Under the pieces are notes generated by a model. That model searched no databases. It had not been told where the DNA came from and saw nothing but the letters and a program-made list of their open reading frames with translations. From positions 1 to 6,637 of the forward strand of contig JBOFCO010000065.1 in the NCBI GenBank assembly GCA_051646105.1: a stretch of DNA of 6,637 bases, in the 5' to 3' direction. This stretch comes from JBOFCO01 sp051646105. Its GTDB lineage: Bacteria; Pseudomonadota; Alphaproteobacteria; Rhodobacterales; Rhodobacteraceae. Of this stretch, positions 5,867 through 6,637 are shown one piece after another; the stretch's first letter is position 1, and the number at the start of each line of letters is the position of its first letter. The position numbers were made by a program, and so were the translations under genes.

Positions 5867-6637
5867 TCAGATCCTCCAGATATCAATTTCGGCATCAGGG
5901 GCCAGAGCCGGGGTCAGCTGCGGCAGAACGGGTGCACCGCTGCTGCGGCGAAAGCGGAAACTTCCGTCAAAATCACCCCCGAACTGCCATGTGAACAGGC
6001 CGGGATCACTGCGGTGGACCAGCGGGTTGAGTTCGATCAGCCATATCCTGCACGATAAGTTTGGCTCCATGACCGCAATCACATCCACCACCACATCCGC
6101 CATCGGCAGCCGTGGCAGCAGCGCATGCGTAAACCGCCAAAGTGCCGGTTCCAGCACGGACTCATGCCGCGCCAGTTCGGGAAAGACACCAAGCGCGTCG
6201 GCCTGCGAGATGCCGATAACCCGCCCGTCGCGCACAAAGATGCGAAACTCGGACCAGGCCGGAATGTCACGCCATGCAAAGGCAAACAGGCTGTGATCTT
6301 CGCCCTCGCGCAGGCTTTCCCAGATCAGGCCTGCCACACGCGGATCAGGTTGCGCAAACAGCAAAAGCGCCCCGGCGCGGTCCATCACACGCGGGCTGCC
6401 AAGATCGTTCTTGAAACTGCACAGGTCCAGCCGCAGATGCGCGCCGCGCGGGAACTGCGCCATCAGGCTGTCCAGATCGTCCAGCAGCGCCGCGGAAAAC
6501 CGCGCGGGGCAGGGCTCCTCGAACTTTCGCGCAAAGCCCGGCGTCGCATTGCCGATGCATTTCAGATCAGCGGGCGACAGCGATATCTGCTCAAAGGGCA
6601 GCATCAGGTCACGCAGGCTGTCTGCCCACCTGCCCAT
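5867..6637 (-). CDS. CDC123/D123-like ATP-grasp protein (R2K clade), T6SS-associated, copy 2, probably 5'-truncated by the window
   Basis: A paralogue of the plus-strand ATP-grasp gene: at least 256 aa, with an ATG on the last three bases of the window. Colinear blocks: ADSLRDLMLP (5-14), LMAQFPRGAHLRLDLCSFK (58-76), DPRV (98-101), IPAWSEFRIFVRDGRVIGIS (125-144), VVVDV (182-186), WLIELNP (199-205), SDPGLFTW (210-217) and GGDFDGSFRF (220-229). Predicted Mg-ATP ligands are Asp185, Glu202 and Asn204. At the clade lysine positions I read Arg69 and Ala95. The N-terminus lacks the FPxxYP block present in copy 1, so the true start may lie past the edge. It runs in the opposite direction to the toxin operon and is coupled to PAAR (TGA, one T, ATG). 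The pair is clearly diverged (different loops, insertions and C-tails), so the duplication is old or each copy arrived separately. A substrate in the T6SS cargo or spike is a guess. Confidence 0.82.
   Translation of the reverse strand: MGRWADSLRDLMLPFEQISLSPADLKCIGNATPGFARKFEEPCPARFSAALLDDLDSLMAQFPRGAHLRLDLCSFKNDLGSPRVMDRAGALLLFAQPDPRVAGLIWESLREGEDHSLFAFAWRDIPAWSEFRIFVRDGRVIGISQADALGVFPELARHESVLEPALWRFTHALLPRLPMADVVVDVIAVMEPNLSCRIWLIELNPLVHRSDPGLFTWQFGGDFDGSFRFRRSSGAPVLPQLTPALAPDAEIDIWRI
5873..5877 (-). promoter_or_regulatory. Shine-Dalgarno deciding the PAAR start
   Basis: On the minus strand GGAGG ends 7 nt before ATG at 5865 and lies within the last codons of the upstream ATP-grasp gene. 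It selects the 97-aa PAAR start over the 107-aa alternative. Confidence 0.8.
5955..5977 (-). repeat. Inverted near-repeat between the two ATP-grasp genes, arm 2
   Basis: Partner of 5468-5490, 464 nt away, inside the minus-strand paralogue. The two arms bracket the PAAR gene. They may reflect common descent under strong protein-level constraint, or a short gene-conversion patch. Confidence 0.8.

Noticed and set aside
5866..5895. Longer PAAR start (107 aa)
   Set aside because: It would overlap the upstream ATP-grasp gene by about 29 nt, whereas GGAGG is ideally placed for the start at 5865.
5617..5994. His/Asp-rich 125-codon plus-strand frame
   Set aside because: It is antisense to PAAR and the end of ATP-grasp 2; the His/Asp runs are the mirror of PAAR codons.
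1..6637. CRISPR array, insertion sequence or transposase
   Set aside because: No regularly spaced repeats, terminal inverted repeats or transposase motifs were seen in the window.

Overview
The window is GC-rich and densely coded, and it reads like a chromosomal segment of an alphaproteobacterium. Rhodobacteraceae is my best guess, from the CobQ sequence style and codon use; no marker gene settles it. It falls into two parts: a housekeeping left end (1-2871) and an accessory type VI secretion (T6SS) effector island (about 2981 to the right edge).

Left part. A membrane flippase of the Wzx/polysaccharide-export type runs leftwards off the window (1-1208, minus). About 200 bp separates it from the divergently transcribed cobQ (1426-2871, plus), a full-length cobyric acid synthase of the cobalamin pathway. 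No other cobalamin gene and no recognisable cobalamin riboswitch is present.

Right part. Four plus-strand genes are packed with overlaps or gaps of 1-3 nt: a 134-aa protein of unknown function; a 274-aa toxin with a hydrophobic pre-toxin region and a C-terminal WHH-type HNH/EndoVII nuclease domain; a SUKH (SMI1/KNR4-like) immunity protein; and a 265-aa CDC123/D123-like ATP-grasp protein of the R2K clade. Two nucleotides beyond its stop, a minus-strand operon converges: a second CDC123-like paralogue (at least 256 aa, upstream gene) followed 1 nt later by a 97-aa stand-alone PAAR spike-tip protein.

Working model (inference): PAAR caps a VgrG spike encoded elsewhere, the WHH nuclease is the cargo, SUKH protects the producer, and the 134-aa protein is a candidate adaptor or chaperone. 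The two ATP-grasp proteins may modify the toxin, PAAR or a spike component. CDC123-family proteins linked to T6SS are known from published comparative genomics, with a proposed protein-peptide ligase role. What stands out here is a diverged pair flanking PAAR. Both keep the metal-binding end of the ATP-grasp active site, but by hand alignment both have replaced the two lysines that define the clade. The toxin-immunity core is visibly lower in GC than its flanks, as expected for an exchangeable cassette.
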